From positions 1 through 20,151 of the IMG/VR virus record IMGVR_UViG_3300005515_000067: 20,151 bases of DNA; one strand, written 5' to 3'. The notes under the pieces are model-generated. The model did no database searches. It saw only the letters and a list, made by a program, of their open reading frames with translations, and had not been told where the DNA came from. This document shows, in pieces, positions 6,694 through 12,378 of this stretch (positions are counted from its first letter, which is position 1; each line of letters starts with the position of its first letter). The stretch is from a virus. The position numbers were made by a program, and so were the translations under genes.

Positions 6694-7460
6694 CCCAGCC
6701 ATCGCAAAACGCACTGAGCGCGCGCGGCCTGCGGCCAGTAGCGGAGCTCGCCGCCGGCCGAGACCACGGCGACCGGCTGCGCTACAGGGCAGGCTGCCGC
6801 TGCTTCCGCTGCAGGAGCGCCAACACCGCATACGAGGCAGCCCGGAAGGTGGCGCGCGCCGCCGGCGAAGGAAACGGCATCGTGCCGGCTGCGAAAGCCC
6901 GCGCGCACCTGAAGGCGCTATCGGCGCAGGGCGTCGGGAGGCGTTCTGTCGGCGCGGCGTGCGACGTGGCCGACACCGTGCTGGCGGACATCATCTCGGG
7001 CCGCAAGACAAACATCCGCGCCTCGACCGAGCGCGCCATCTTGAAGGTCACCGCGGCCGCCGCCGGCGACGGTGCGCTGGTGTCGGGTAAGGCCACCTGG
7101 AAGATGCTCGACGAGCTGATCGCCGATGGATACACCCGGACCTATCTGGCCGCCCAGCTCGGCAGCAAAAGCAAGGTCCCGGCGCTGCAGCTCAAACGCG
7201 ACGTCGTGACCGTGCGCAGCGCATACCTGGTCGAGCGCCTGTTCGAGAAACTGAAATGCGAGTGCGCCAAGCCGACCATGAAGCTGCTGGCGAAACTGCG
7301 CGACGAGGGATACACGCAACACCAGATCGAGCAGCGGCTCGTCGCGCTGGCCGCGAGGCTCGGTGAAGAACCGCCGTCGATACAGCCGAACAAAAAGGGG
7401 AGGATCAGCACGAAAGCGGCTGATCTCGTAGAACAGCTTTACCAAGAACTGACCGCCTGA
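6690..7460 (+). CDS. Putative DNA-binding phage protein with Cys cluster, 256 aa
   Basis: 256 residues from GTG 6690. Near the N-terminus HGDRLRYRAGCRCFRCRSA places H26, C36, C38 and C41 close together, a small zinc-knuckle-like pattern found in phage proteins. Residues ~80-120 (GVGRRSVGAACDVADTVLAD, then SGRKTNIRASTERAIL) look like a helix-turn-helix. Two further repeated HTH-like segments follow around GYTRTYLAAQLG (147-158) and GYTQHQIEQRL. It is probably a DNA-binding regulator or replication helper. Its place after the recombination genes would suit a middle or late gene regulator, but that is speculation. Confidence 0.6.
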   Translation: MTQPSQNALSARGLRPVAELAAGRDHGDRLRYRAGCRCFRCRSANTAYEAARKVARAAGEGNGIVPAAKARAHLKALSAQGVGRRSVGAACDVADTVLADIISGRKTNIRASTERAILKVTAAAAGDGALVSGKATWKMLDELIADGYTRTYLAAQLGSKSKVPALQLKRDVVTVRSAYLVERLFEKLKCECAKPTMKLLAKLRDEGYTQHQIEQRLVALAARLGEEPPSIQPNKKGRISTKAADLVEQLYQELTA

Positions 7461-7465
7461 CGATC

Positions 7466-8383
7466 ATGAGCGAAAACAGCAAAATCGAATGGACCGACCA
7501 CACGTTCAACCCGTGGATCGGCTGCACCAAGGTGAGCCCGGGTTGCGACCACTGCTACGCGGAACGCGACATGGCCAGCCGCCTGAAGGTCGTGCAGTGG
7601 GGCCCGCGCGGCGCGCGCGTGCGCACGAAGCCGGCGAACTGGGCGAAGCCCATGGCCTGGAACCGTCGGCACGACGAGTTCTTCGCGCAGCACGGCCGGC
7701 GCCAGCGCGTGTTCTGCGCGTCGCTCGCCGACGTATTCGACAACCAGGTGGACCCGGCGTGGCGCGCGGATCTGCTCAAGCTGATCGCCCAGACCCCGAA
7801 TCTGGACTGGCTGCTGCTGACGAAGCGCATCGGCAACGTGACCGACATGCTGCCGAACGGCTGGCTGATCGATCACCCGAACGTGTGGCTGGGGGCAAGC
7901 ATCGTCAACCAGGTCGAGGCCGACCGCGACATCCCGAAGCTGGCCACCCTGCATGCGCACGTGAAGTTCCTGAGCATGGAGCCGCTGCTGGGGCCGGTGC
8001 GCCTGGACCAGAATGCGCCCGACGAGCGCGCGCTGCGCTGGTACCGGCCGATGATTCGAATGGTCGACTGGGTGATCGTCGGCGGCGAGAGCGGCCCGGC
8101 GTCCCGTCCAATGCACCCGGCGTGGGCTCGCGACCTGCGCGACCAGTGCGCAGCCGCAGGCGTGCCGTTTCTCTTCAAGCAGTGGGGTGAATGGCTGCCA
8201 GCGATCGATGGCCGCAGCGTGACGGGCAAAGTCCTGATTCTGGAAGGCGCCGCGCCGCTCCCGGTCAAGCCGCAGTGGCACGGCTTCGAGGGTGGACAGC
8301 AGGTGGCGCGCGTGGGCAAGAAGGCCGCCGGCCGCCAGCTCGACGGCGTTCAGCACGACGGCTATCCGAAAGGTGGGACGTGA
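7466..8383 (+). CDS. Phage Gp37/Gp68 family (DUF5131) three-cysteine protein
   Basis: 305 residues. The N-terminus holds the family signature: IEWTDHTFNPWIGC, then C20-x6-C27-x2-C30-YAE. The body continues with RVFCASLADVFD, LDWLLLTKR, NVWLGAS, FLSMEPLLGP, WVIVGGESG and PFLFKQWGEW, all typical. The three cysteines and TIM-barrel-like strands resemble radical-SAM enzymes, so a 4Fe-4S cluster and SAM chemistry are plausible, but the substrate is unknown. In many genomes a separate partner gene (TcmP) lies next to it; none is seen here. An ASCH-like gene lies 0.9 kb downstream. Confidence 0.88.
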   Translation: MSENSKIEWTDHTFNPWIGCTKVSPGCDHCYAERDMASRLKVVQWGPRGARVRTKPANWAKPMAWNRRHDEFFAQHGRRQRVFCASLADVFDNQVDPAWRADLLKLIAQTPNLDWLLLTKRIGNVTDMLPNGWLIDHPNVWLGASIVNQVEADRDIPKLATLHAHVKFLSMEPLLGPVRLDQNAPDERALRWYRPMIRMVDWVIVGGESGPASRPMHPAWARDLRDQCAAAGVPFLFKQWGEWLPAIDGRSVTGKVLILEGAAPLPVKPQWHGFEGGQQVARVGKKAAGRQLDGVQHDGYPKGGT

Positions 8384-8388
8384 GCTTT

Positions 8389-8628
8389 TTACAGGCCGGT
8401 TTGCCCATCCTGGATGCACTGATGGGCGTACTGAATCCCGGCCTCGATCGCCATGCCTTCGGACTCGTAATCCTGGGGAAGGTGGTGCCGCATGCCCGGC
8501 GCCAGCGTTTTGCTGGCGTCAGCCTTACGCTCGAAGAAAACGAACGCTGCCCAGCAGTTTTCGCCCTTTTCTACTGCATGCGTGTTCACGAAAAATTCAC
8601 CCATCTCATGGAATCGGTATTCGGCCAT
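8389..8628 (-). CDS. Small unknown protein on the opposite strand, 79 aa
   Basis: 79 residues read leftward inside the rightward early operon. Support: a strong ribosome binding site (GAGGAG about six bases before the ATG), no competing frame on the plus strand with phage-like sequence, and a sensible product with a beta-rich start (WAAFVFFERKAD) and a DYESEGMAIEAGIQYAHQCI helix, a pattern seen in small stand-alone bacterial and phage proteins. It ends 5 bp from the stop of the DUF5131 gene, converging tail to tail. It probably has its own promoter (8682-8711). Function unknown; independently expressed cargo (moron-like) is a possibility. Confidence 0.65.
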   Translation of the reverse strand: MAEYRFHEMGEFFVNTHAVEKGENCWAAFVFFERKADASKTLAPGMRHHLPQDYESEGMAIEAGIQYAHQCIQDGQTGL

Positions 8629-8681
8629 CTGCCTCTCCTCTCTGGAAAACCCGCACTGTACACGGAACGAAAAACGTTGTC

Positions 8682-8711
8682 ATTACGCAAATTTGATACA
8701 CGCGGTGCCAA
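8682..8711 (-). promoter_or_regulatory. Candidate promoter for the leftward 79-aa gene
   Basis: On the minus strand TTGGCA (8711-8706) is followed by an 18-base spacer and CGTAAT (8687-8682). The -35 matches 5 of 6 consensus positions and the -10 only 4 of 6. The local sequence is A/T rich. The -35 lies within the inverted repeat at 8705-8720, so a repressor could act here. Confidence 0.35.
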
Positions 8712-8725
8712 GTCTGGCACTTTTT
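8705..8725 (+). terminator. Hairpin with T-tract, terminator or attenuator
   Basis: GTGCCA (8705-8710) and TGGCAC (8715-8720) form a 6-bp stem with a 4-base loop followed by five Ts. This resembles an intrinsic terminator for rightward transcripts, yet it sits just upstream of the ribosome binding site of the gene at 8737. It could attenuate expression of the distal operon including the integrase, or be an operator. Confidence 0.5.
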
Positions 8726-8736
8726 GAAAGGACGAC

Positions 8737-9264
8737 ATGGACAAGAACACCGACATCAAGCTGGAAGCCAAGCGCTTGCGCCTGCTGGCCGCCGTGCTCG
8801 AGCTGCAGCACTACACGAGCACGGAATCGAACATCGTGCCCATCCCGGGCGGCGACCGCGTGATCGCGATCGGGACGCCGGCGCAGGTGCTGGCCACGCT
8901 GACAAACCGAGCTGCACGCGATGTCCTGGCCGAGCGCCGCCGCCAGGTCGAAGCCGAAGGGATGACGAACGAGGGCGACGACCGCTACTATGCCGCAGAG
9001 CTGCCGCGCGCCGCGGCGTCGTACATCCTGAACGGTGCCAACGACGAGGCTCCGTATATTTGGCCTTGGGCGAAGTCGTGGTGGAAGCCGCGCGATGCCC
9101 GCGCCAACTACGTGCGCGCCGCCGCGCTGCTGCTGGCCGAAATCGATCGCATCGACCGCGCGAAGCAGGCCGCCCTGCAGCAGCTGGTCGACCAGGCGCA
9201 GGAGCTGGACATGGGGTATGGGCCGGCGGCCGCCACCGACAGCGAAGGTGGCCACCATGACTGA
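8737..9264 (+). CDS. Conserved phage protein, 175 aa
   Basis: 175 residues from ATG 8737 with AAAGGA upstream. The central part (about 60-145) has the pattern ARDVLAERRRQVEAEGM, then DDRYYAAELPRAAASYIL, PWAKSWWKP and NYVRAAALLLAEIDRID, a recognisable conserved block in many phage proteins of unknown function, sometimes fused to other domains. It looks helical with conserved acidic and aromatic residues, but I know of no proven activity. It overlaps the next gene by 8 bp. Confidence 0.75.
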   Translation: MDKNTDIKLEAKRLRLLAAVLELQHYTSTESNIVPIPGGDRVIAIGTPAQVLATLTNRAARDVLAERRRQVEAEGMTNEGDDRYYAAELPRAAASYILNGANDEAPYIWPWAKSWWKPRDARANYVRAAALLLAEIDRIDRAKQAALQQLVDQAQELDMGYGPAAATDSEGGHHD

Positions 9265-9937
9265 ACGTCCGATCCTCTTCAGTGGCCCAATGGTGCGCGC
9301 GCTGCTCGACGGCACGAAGACGCAAACGCGGCGTGTAGTGAAGCCGCAGCCAGAGTCGTGGCAGAGCCTTCAGCCGATGTGGGGTACCAGCCCGCCACCG
9401 AACCCGGTTGCCTTCGGCCGGCCAGGCACCGTTCGCCCGGTGGCGCCTGATTGGCCGGACAGCGCCGACGATGACATCCTGTGCCCATACGGAGTAGCGG
9501 GCGATCGCCTGTGGGTGCGCGAGACGTGGGCGCAGCCGACGACTCTCGACCCTGGCCCCACCTTCTATCGGGCCGATTATCCGTCGTGCGCGGCCGGCTT
9601 CACGAACCTGCCGCCGGTCGATGAGATCACGTGGAAGCCGTCGATCCACATGTTTAGGAAGGACAGCCGCATCCTGCTGGAGATCACCGGCCTACGCGTT
9701 GAGCGGCTGCAGGACATCAGCGAGGCGGACGCTATCGCCGAGGGAATCGAGCAGATGCCGTGTGCGGTTCCCAGCACGCGGACGTGGCGCAACTACGACC
9801 CGTCGAATGGATGGACGTCGAAGGTCGCAATTCCACAGAATTCATACCGGTCGCTCTGGGACAGCATCAACGGCGCCGGCAGCTGGGCGACCAACCCCTG
9901 GGTGTGGGTCGTGGAATTCAGGAGGATCGAACGATGA
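9257..9937 (+). CDS. ASCH/PUA-like phage protein
   Basis: 226 residues from ATG 9257. It starts RPILFSGPMVRALLDGTKTQ and RRVVKPQP, followed by GDRLWVRETWA, then ILLEITGLRVERLQDISEADAIAEGIE and a C-terminal NPWVWVVEFRRI. This layout is that of phage ASCH-like proteins, a PUA-related beta-barrel fold thought to bind RNA or modified nucleotides; some databases call them morphogenetic proteins without good evidence. Aromatic-rich loops at residues ~170-205 could form a ligand pocket. It is coupled to both neighbours by overlaps. Confidence 0.75.
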   Translation: MTERPILFSGPMVRALLDGTKTQTRRVVKPQPESWQSLQPMWGTSPPPNPVAFGRPGTVRPVAPDWPDSADDDILCPYGVAGDRLWVRETWAQPTTLDPGPTFYRADYPSCAAGFTNLPPVDEITWKPSIHMFRKDSRILLEITGLRVERLQDISEADAIAEGIEQMPCAVPSTRTWRNYDPSNGWTSKVAIPQNSYRSLWDSINGAGSWATNPWVWVVEFRRIER

Positions 9938-10113
9938 TCGAACGAGGAAAGGACCGCCGCCGCGGCGTGTCGTCGTACTTCACCAGCCCGGTGAACGACC
10001 GACGCCGCCCGCAGTTCGAACGGCGTGGGACGGTTCCGGCCAGACCGGCGCCGACGCGTGGCGAGCAGGTGTACGGCGAGCGCCGGGTGCTTCCGGACGC
10101 GGGACTGGAGTAA
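9934..10113 (+). CDS. Small Arg-rich protein, 59 aa
   Basis: 59 residues from ATG 9934, overlapping the previous stop in an ATGA junction, with GGAGGA upstream. Very rich in arginine and proline with little hydrophobic core, so probably disordered alone. Binding to DNA, RNA or a protein partner is plausible but not shown. Its place in a tightly coupled series argues that it is translated. Confidence 0.55.
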   Translation: MIERGKDRRRGVSSYFTSPVNDRRRPQFERRGTVPARPAPTRGEQVYGERRVLPDAGLE

Positions 10114-10115
10114 CC

Positions 10116-10352
10116 ATGCCGACCAATTACCTCACCGCCGACGAGCTGGCCGAGCTGATCGGCTGCGCGCCCACCAGCTTCGCGTGCATGCGCCGCTACC
10201 TGGACCGGCACGGGTGGCCGTTCGAACCGAACCTTCGCGGATTCCCGCGCGTGAGCCGCGCGTATCATGACGCCCGGCTGAGCGGCGCCGCCGCCCCAGG
10301 CCCGGCACCAGTCGCCGACGCCGAACCTGACTTCAGTATGTTTTCGCAATGA
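10116..10352 (+). CDS. DUF4224-like protein upstream of integrase
   Basis: 78 residues from ATG 10116. YLTADELAELIGCAPTSFAC, then RYLDRHGWPFEPN and GFPRVSRAYHDARLSG, fit the short DUF4224 family usually encoded directly before phage tyrosine integrases. The N-terminal half resembles the winged or MerR-like helix-turn-helix of excisionases. It is therefore the best candidate for a recombination directionality factor here, which would bend attP DNA to favour excision. The gene is joined to the integrase by an ATGA overlap. Excisionase function is inferred from position. Confidence 0.75.
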   Translation: MPTNYLTADELAELIGCAPTSFACMRRYLDRHGWPFEPNLRGFPRVSRAYHDARLSGAAAPGPAPVADAEPDFSMFSQ

Positions 10353-11449
10353 TCGGAAGAAGAAAATCACCGGACGGCATGCCGTTCCGCCTGTACGAGC
10401 GCCTCGGTAAGTTCAAGGTGAGCTACGGCTACAAGCTGCCGGACGGGAAGTGGGCGTTCCGCTTGACGGCCGCCACCAGCGACAAGGAAGCGTGCGCGCG
10501 GATCCGCACCGAGGCGATCGAGCGCGCCAACGAGCTGAACGGCGTCCAGGTGGAGACCGGCGAGACCGATGCGCTGTTCCGCCGCTACTTCGCGTGGCAG
10601 CGCGCCTTGCCGCGCGACAGCGAGGAACGCAAGGCCGACAGCACCCTGGACGAGAACGAGCACAACGAGGCAAAGCGCCTGCTGAAGACATTCGGCAAGG
10701 TGAAGCCGGCGGTCATCAAGCCGGTGCACATCTATAAGTATCTGGACGGCCGGGCCGCTGAAGGCGCGCCGGCGAAGGCGAACAAGGAAATCGCGCTGCT
10801 GTCGGCTGTGCTGGAGTTCGGCCGCCGTAAGGGTGTGCTGGAGACGAACCCCTGCCGCGACATCAAGTACAACAAGACGACGCCGGACACCCGCTATGTG
10901 ACGTCGACCGAGCTCGACCTGGTCGTGCGCGTGGCGCGGGAGCGCGGCGGGATGTACGTGGTGGCGGCGCTGTGCTTGCGCGCGGCCTACCTGACGGTGA
11001 GCCGTCCGGACGAGATGCGGAAAATCACGCGCCAGGCGATCACGGAGCAGGGGGTCGAAATGCCGGTCGGCAAGCGGAAGAAGGGAAGTGTGCAAAAGTT
11101 CAAGGTGATCGAGTGGTCGGACGAGCTGCGCGCGGTCATGAGCGAGGCACTGTCCCTGCAGCGCACGACCAGCATGTATGTTTTCGGCAACAGTGAGGGG
11201 CAACCCTACACGACCAGCGGCTGGAACACGAACCTGCGCCGGTTGATGGAGCACGCGCGGAAGAAGGCGGAAAAAGAAGGGATCGAGTTCGCGCGGTTCA
11301 CGTTGAAGGACATGCGGCCGGCGGCTGTCACGGACCGGGTAGAAGAGGGGGATAAAGACATCACGAACGCTACCGGACACAGCACGGATCGCATGGTGCG
11401 GCAGGTGTACGACAGGCGGAAGAAGAAGACGGCCAAGGCGACCGCGTAA
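10349..11449 (+). CDS. int: Tyrosine-family phage integrase
   Basis: 366 residues. The N-terminal ~75 residues form an arm-binding-type domain, ~75-170 a core-binding SAM-like domain and ~180-360 the catalytic domain. Catalytic positions visible are R219 (SRPDEM), a Lys in the KRKKGSVQK hairpin, R323 in KDMRP, H344 in GHST and nucleophile Y354 in QVYDRR. The usual His of the HxxR box is Lys320 here. The enzyme would recombine attP (11455-11705) with a host tRNA-His gene. It is the last gene of the early operon and ends 5 bp from the first arm repeat. Confidence 0.95.
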   Translation: MIGRRKSPDGMPFRLYERLGKFKVSYGYKLPDGKWAFRLTAATSDKEACARIRTEAIERANELNGVQVETGETDALFRRYFAWQRALPRDSEERKADSTLDENEHNEAKRLLKTFGKVKPAVIKPVHIYKYLDGRAAEGAPAKANKEIALLSAVLEFGRRKGVLETNPCRDIKYNKTTPDTRYVTSTELDLVVRVARERGGMYVVAALCLRAAYLTVSRPDEMRKITRQAITEQGVEMPVGKRKKGSVQKFKVIEWSDELRAVMSEALSLQRTTSMYVFGNSEGQPYTTSGWNTNLRRLMEHARKKAEKEGIEFARFTLKDMRPAAVTDRVEEGDKDITNATGHSTDRMVRQVYDRRKKKTAKATA

Positions 11450-11454
11450 CAATG

Positions 11455-11486
11455 ATCTTCCAAAATTTGGAATTTCATCTTCCAAA
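11455..11486 (+). repeat. Left-arm integrase-binding repeats
   Basis: Two direct copies of ATCTTCCAAA at 11455-11464 and 11477-11486, spaced 22 bp (about two helical turns). The first is also half of a 15-bp palindrome, TTCCAAAATTTGGAA (11458-11472). They begin 5 bp after the integrase stop. Arm-type binding by the integrase N-terminal domain is inferred from position and repetition. Confidence 0.75.
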
Positions 11487-11524
11487 AAAATTAAAGGGCT
11501 ACGGCGCGAAGCTCGTAACCCTTT
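11484..11524 (-). terminator. Leftward terminator inside attP
   Basis: Read on the minus strand, AAAGGG (11524-11519) and TACG (11517-11514) pair with CGTA (11503-11500) and CCCTTT (11498-11493), with one mismatch, and the stem is followed by TTTAATTTTTTT. It would stop leftward transcripts from the late/lysis side before they run antisense into the integrase gene. A rightward role is weaker because no T-tract follows on that side. Confidence 0.65.
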
Positions 11525-11528
11525 GATC
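11516..11528 (-). promoter_or_regulatory. IHF-like site, left of core
   Basis: Minus strand GATCAAAGGGTTA matches the IHF consensus WATCAANNNNTTR except for the first base. It lies 15 bp left of the tRNA core, a suitable place for bending P-arm DNA back to the core. It overlaps the stem of the leftward terminator. Confidence 0.5.
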
Positions 11529-11543
11529 TTATTGCTGAATTCT

Positions 11544-11591
11544 TGGGGTGGCTGATGGGACTCGAACCCACGACAACAGGAATCACAATCC
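11544..11591 (-). other. tRNA-His 3' fragment (att core)
   Basis: On the minus strand the sequence begins GGATTGTGATTCC (GTG anticodon loop) and runs through the variable loop, T-arm (GGGTTCGAGTCCC), acceptor strand and encoded CCA. It closely resembles the 3' part of bacterial tRNA-His. The 5' half (acceptor 5' strand, D-arm) is absent; the sequence just upstream is unrelated. It is therefore not a working tRNA but the segment that restores the host tRNA-His gene when the phage integrates. Crossover probably occurs at or near the anticodon loop. Confidence 0.9.
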
Positions 11592-11607
11592 GATGCCCAA
11601 AAGCATC

Positions 11608-11620
11608 TAAGTAATTGATT
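11608..11620 (-). promoter_or_regulatory. IHF site, right of core
   Basis: Minus strand AATCAATTACTTA fits the IHF consensus WATCAANNNNTTR at every defined position. It lies 16 bp right of the tRNA core in an A/T-rich stretch, mirroring the near-match on the left side. Confidence 0.65.
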
Positions 11621-11643
11621 TTCCTAAAGGTGCGGATGAATTC

Positions 11644-11705
11644 TTTGGAAGATCGACGCCGCTGAAACCCGCATGAATGCTTGGCCCTTACGGGCATCTT
11701 CCAAA
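11644..11705. repeat. Right-arm integrase-binding repeats
   Basis: The decamer ATCTTCCAAA recurs at 11696-11705 on the plus strand and inverted (TTTGGAAGAT) at 11644-11653. Both right copies extend the match to ATCTTCCAAAGAA. Together with the left pair they give four exact copies around the core and none that I noticed elsewhere in the window. Confidence 0.75.
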
Positions 11706-11734
11706 GAAATAGGGCCGTCGCCCGGTACGCGATT

Positions 11735-12031
11735 TTACATTGGCTCGATCATCACCGACCACTCCTGCACGTACGCCGGGCCGTCGTCGCCCTGCGGCCG
11801 CTCCTCGCCCCTGAATAGCATTCCGCCCGTATGCATGGCGATGAGGCGGGCTTCGTAGAGGTCCGGCAGCAACCCTGGCCCGACCTGGGAATCGTGCCGC
11901 CGGACCTGAAGGACGTAGGTTGACCGCACTGCGGCGAGCGTGAGCGCGCCTTCGACGGCTGGCATCTGGTTGATCTCGCGGTTCGACAGGCGCCGCCCAT
12001 GGTCGCGCAGGCGCTTCACTTTTCCGTACAT
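11735..12031 (-). CDS. Unknown protein beside a LexA box, 98 aa
   Basis: 98 residues from ATG 12031. The frame extends upstream, but this ATG is preferred because a LexA box lies 14 bp before it and the longer N-terminus looks like noise. The product begins with a basic segment (KVKRLRDHGRRLSNREINQMP) and continues beta-rich to a short WSVMIEP end. It resembles conserved short proteins near integrases in betaproteobacterial phages, without known function. There is no clear ribosome binding site, so a leaderless or weakly translated message is possible. If the box governs it, it is an SOS-induced gene. Confidence 0.6.
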   Translation of the reverse strand: MYGKVKRLRDHGRRLSNREINQMPAVEGALTLAAVRSTYVLQVRRHDSQVGPGLLPDLYEARLIAMHTGGMLFRGEERPQGDDGPAYVQEWSVMIEPM

Positions 12032-12038
12032 GCTGATG

Positions 12039-12069
12039 TTGAAAATACTGTATGAGCGTACAGTATAAC
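12039..12069 (+). promoter_or_regulatory. Candidate LexA-controlled rightward promoter
   Basis: TTGAAA (12039-12044) and TATAAC (12064-12069) are separated by 19 bases, or GTATAA (12063-12068) by 18. The LexA box occupies the spacer, the ideal place to block polymerase. It would transcribe the small gene at 12120. A leftward promoter for the 98-aa gene is less evident, although the box is symmetric and could control both directions. Confidence 0.45.
12046..12065. promoter_or_regulatory. LexA (SOS) box
   Basis: TACTGTATGAGCGTACAGTA is a perfect inverted-repeat match to the LexA consensus CTGT-N8-ACAG, with the outer TA and TA bases also conserved as in the strongest E. coli boxes. It lies between two divergent small genes, 14 bp from one start and 54 bp from the other. 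LexA cleavage after DNA damage would release these genes. Confidence 0.85.
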
Positions 12070-12119
12070 GGCTGACCAGCCGCAACCTGCCGGCGGTGCG
12101 CCTACCGTATGATCGGCGC

Positions 12120-12338
12120 ATGGAACTGAGCCGCCCGAACACCGAACTTGCCGCCGCAGTCGACCACGCGCTGACCATGGGCGACGTGCGCGCCGCGGCC
12201 GCCTACCTGGCCGACCACGGCGCGGGCTTCGCGCTCATCTGCCGGGTGCTGGCTGAGCCGGCGCGGCGTCGGCCGGGAGCGACGACGGAGGCGCCGGCCA
12301 CACCTGGTGCACGTACCCGCCTTCCGTCGTCCGCATGA
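12120..12338 (+). CDS. Small helical phage protein, 72 aa
   Basis: 72 residues from ATG 12120. Residues 1-50 (ALTMGDVRAAAAYLADHGAG, then FALICRVLAEPARRR) follow the pattern of a short helical protein found in betaproteobacterial genomes and phages, with a C-terminal Pro/Ala-rich tail. It lies downstream of the LexA box promoter and reads against the lysis operon. Its 3' part overlaps the leftward 47-aa ORF, so the tail is uncertain. Function unknown. Confidence 0.5.
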   Translation: MELSRPNTELAAAVDHALTMGDVRAAAAYLADHGAGFALICRVLAEPARRRPGATTEAPATPGARTRLPSSA

Positions 12339-12378
12339 CGAGCTGCTGCTCGGTCGGCGTGATGACGTGGAAGTCCAT
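12235..12378 (-). CDS. Possible 47-aa ORF after the holin
   Basis: 47 residues from ATG 12378, whose A is also the last base of the holin stop (TGATG), suggesting coupled translation. The product has a compact start (MDFHVITPTEQQLVMRTTEG) and a Pro/Ala-rich end. It has no lipoprotein signal or membrane segment, so it does not look like a spanin. It overlaps the opposite-strand gene at 12120-12338 for 104 bp. Real or not is uncertain. Confidence 0.45.
   Translation of the reverse strand: MDFHVITPTEQQLVMRTTEGGYVHQVWPAPPSSLPADAAPAQPAPGR

Larger units (their letters stand above)
11455..11705. other. attP: Phage attachment site attP
   Basis: A 48-bp tRNA-His 3' fragment (11544-11591) forms the core. 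It is flanked on each side by an IHF-like site and by two copies of the exact decamer ATCTTCCAAA. Integrase lies immediately to the left. This is the architecture of lambda-type attP sites: core, P and P' arms with integrase arm sites, and IHF bends. Since arms lie on both sides, it is attP rather than attL or attR. The rest of this gene-free stretch holds a leftward terminator and no other feature I can see. Confidence 0.85.

Noticed and set aside
10367-11485. 372-codon leftward frame opposite the integrase
   Set aside because: The plus strand integrase has all catalytic elements; the leftward frame would also cross the attP arm and the leftward terminator.
11544-11591. Functional tRNA-His gene
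   Set aside because: Only the anticodon loop to CCA end is present; no 5' acceptor strand or D-arm exists in the adjacent sequence.
11491-11697. 68-codon leftward ORF across attP
   Set aside because: It spans the tRNA fragment, IHF sites and arm repeats and has no coding signs; att DNA explains the sequence.
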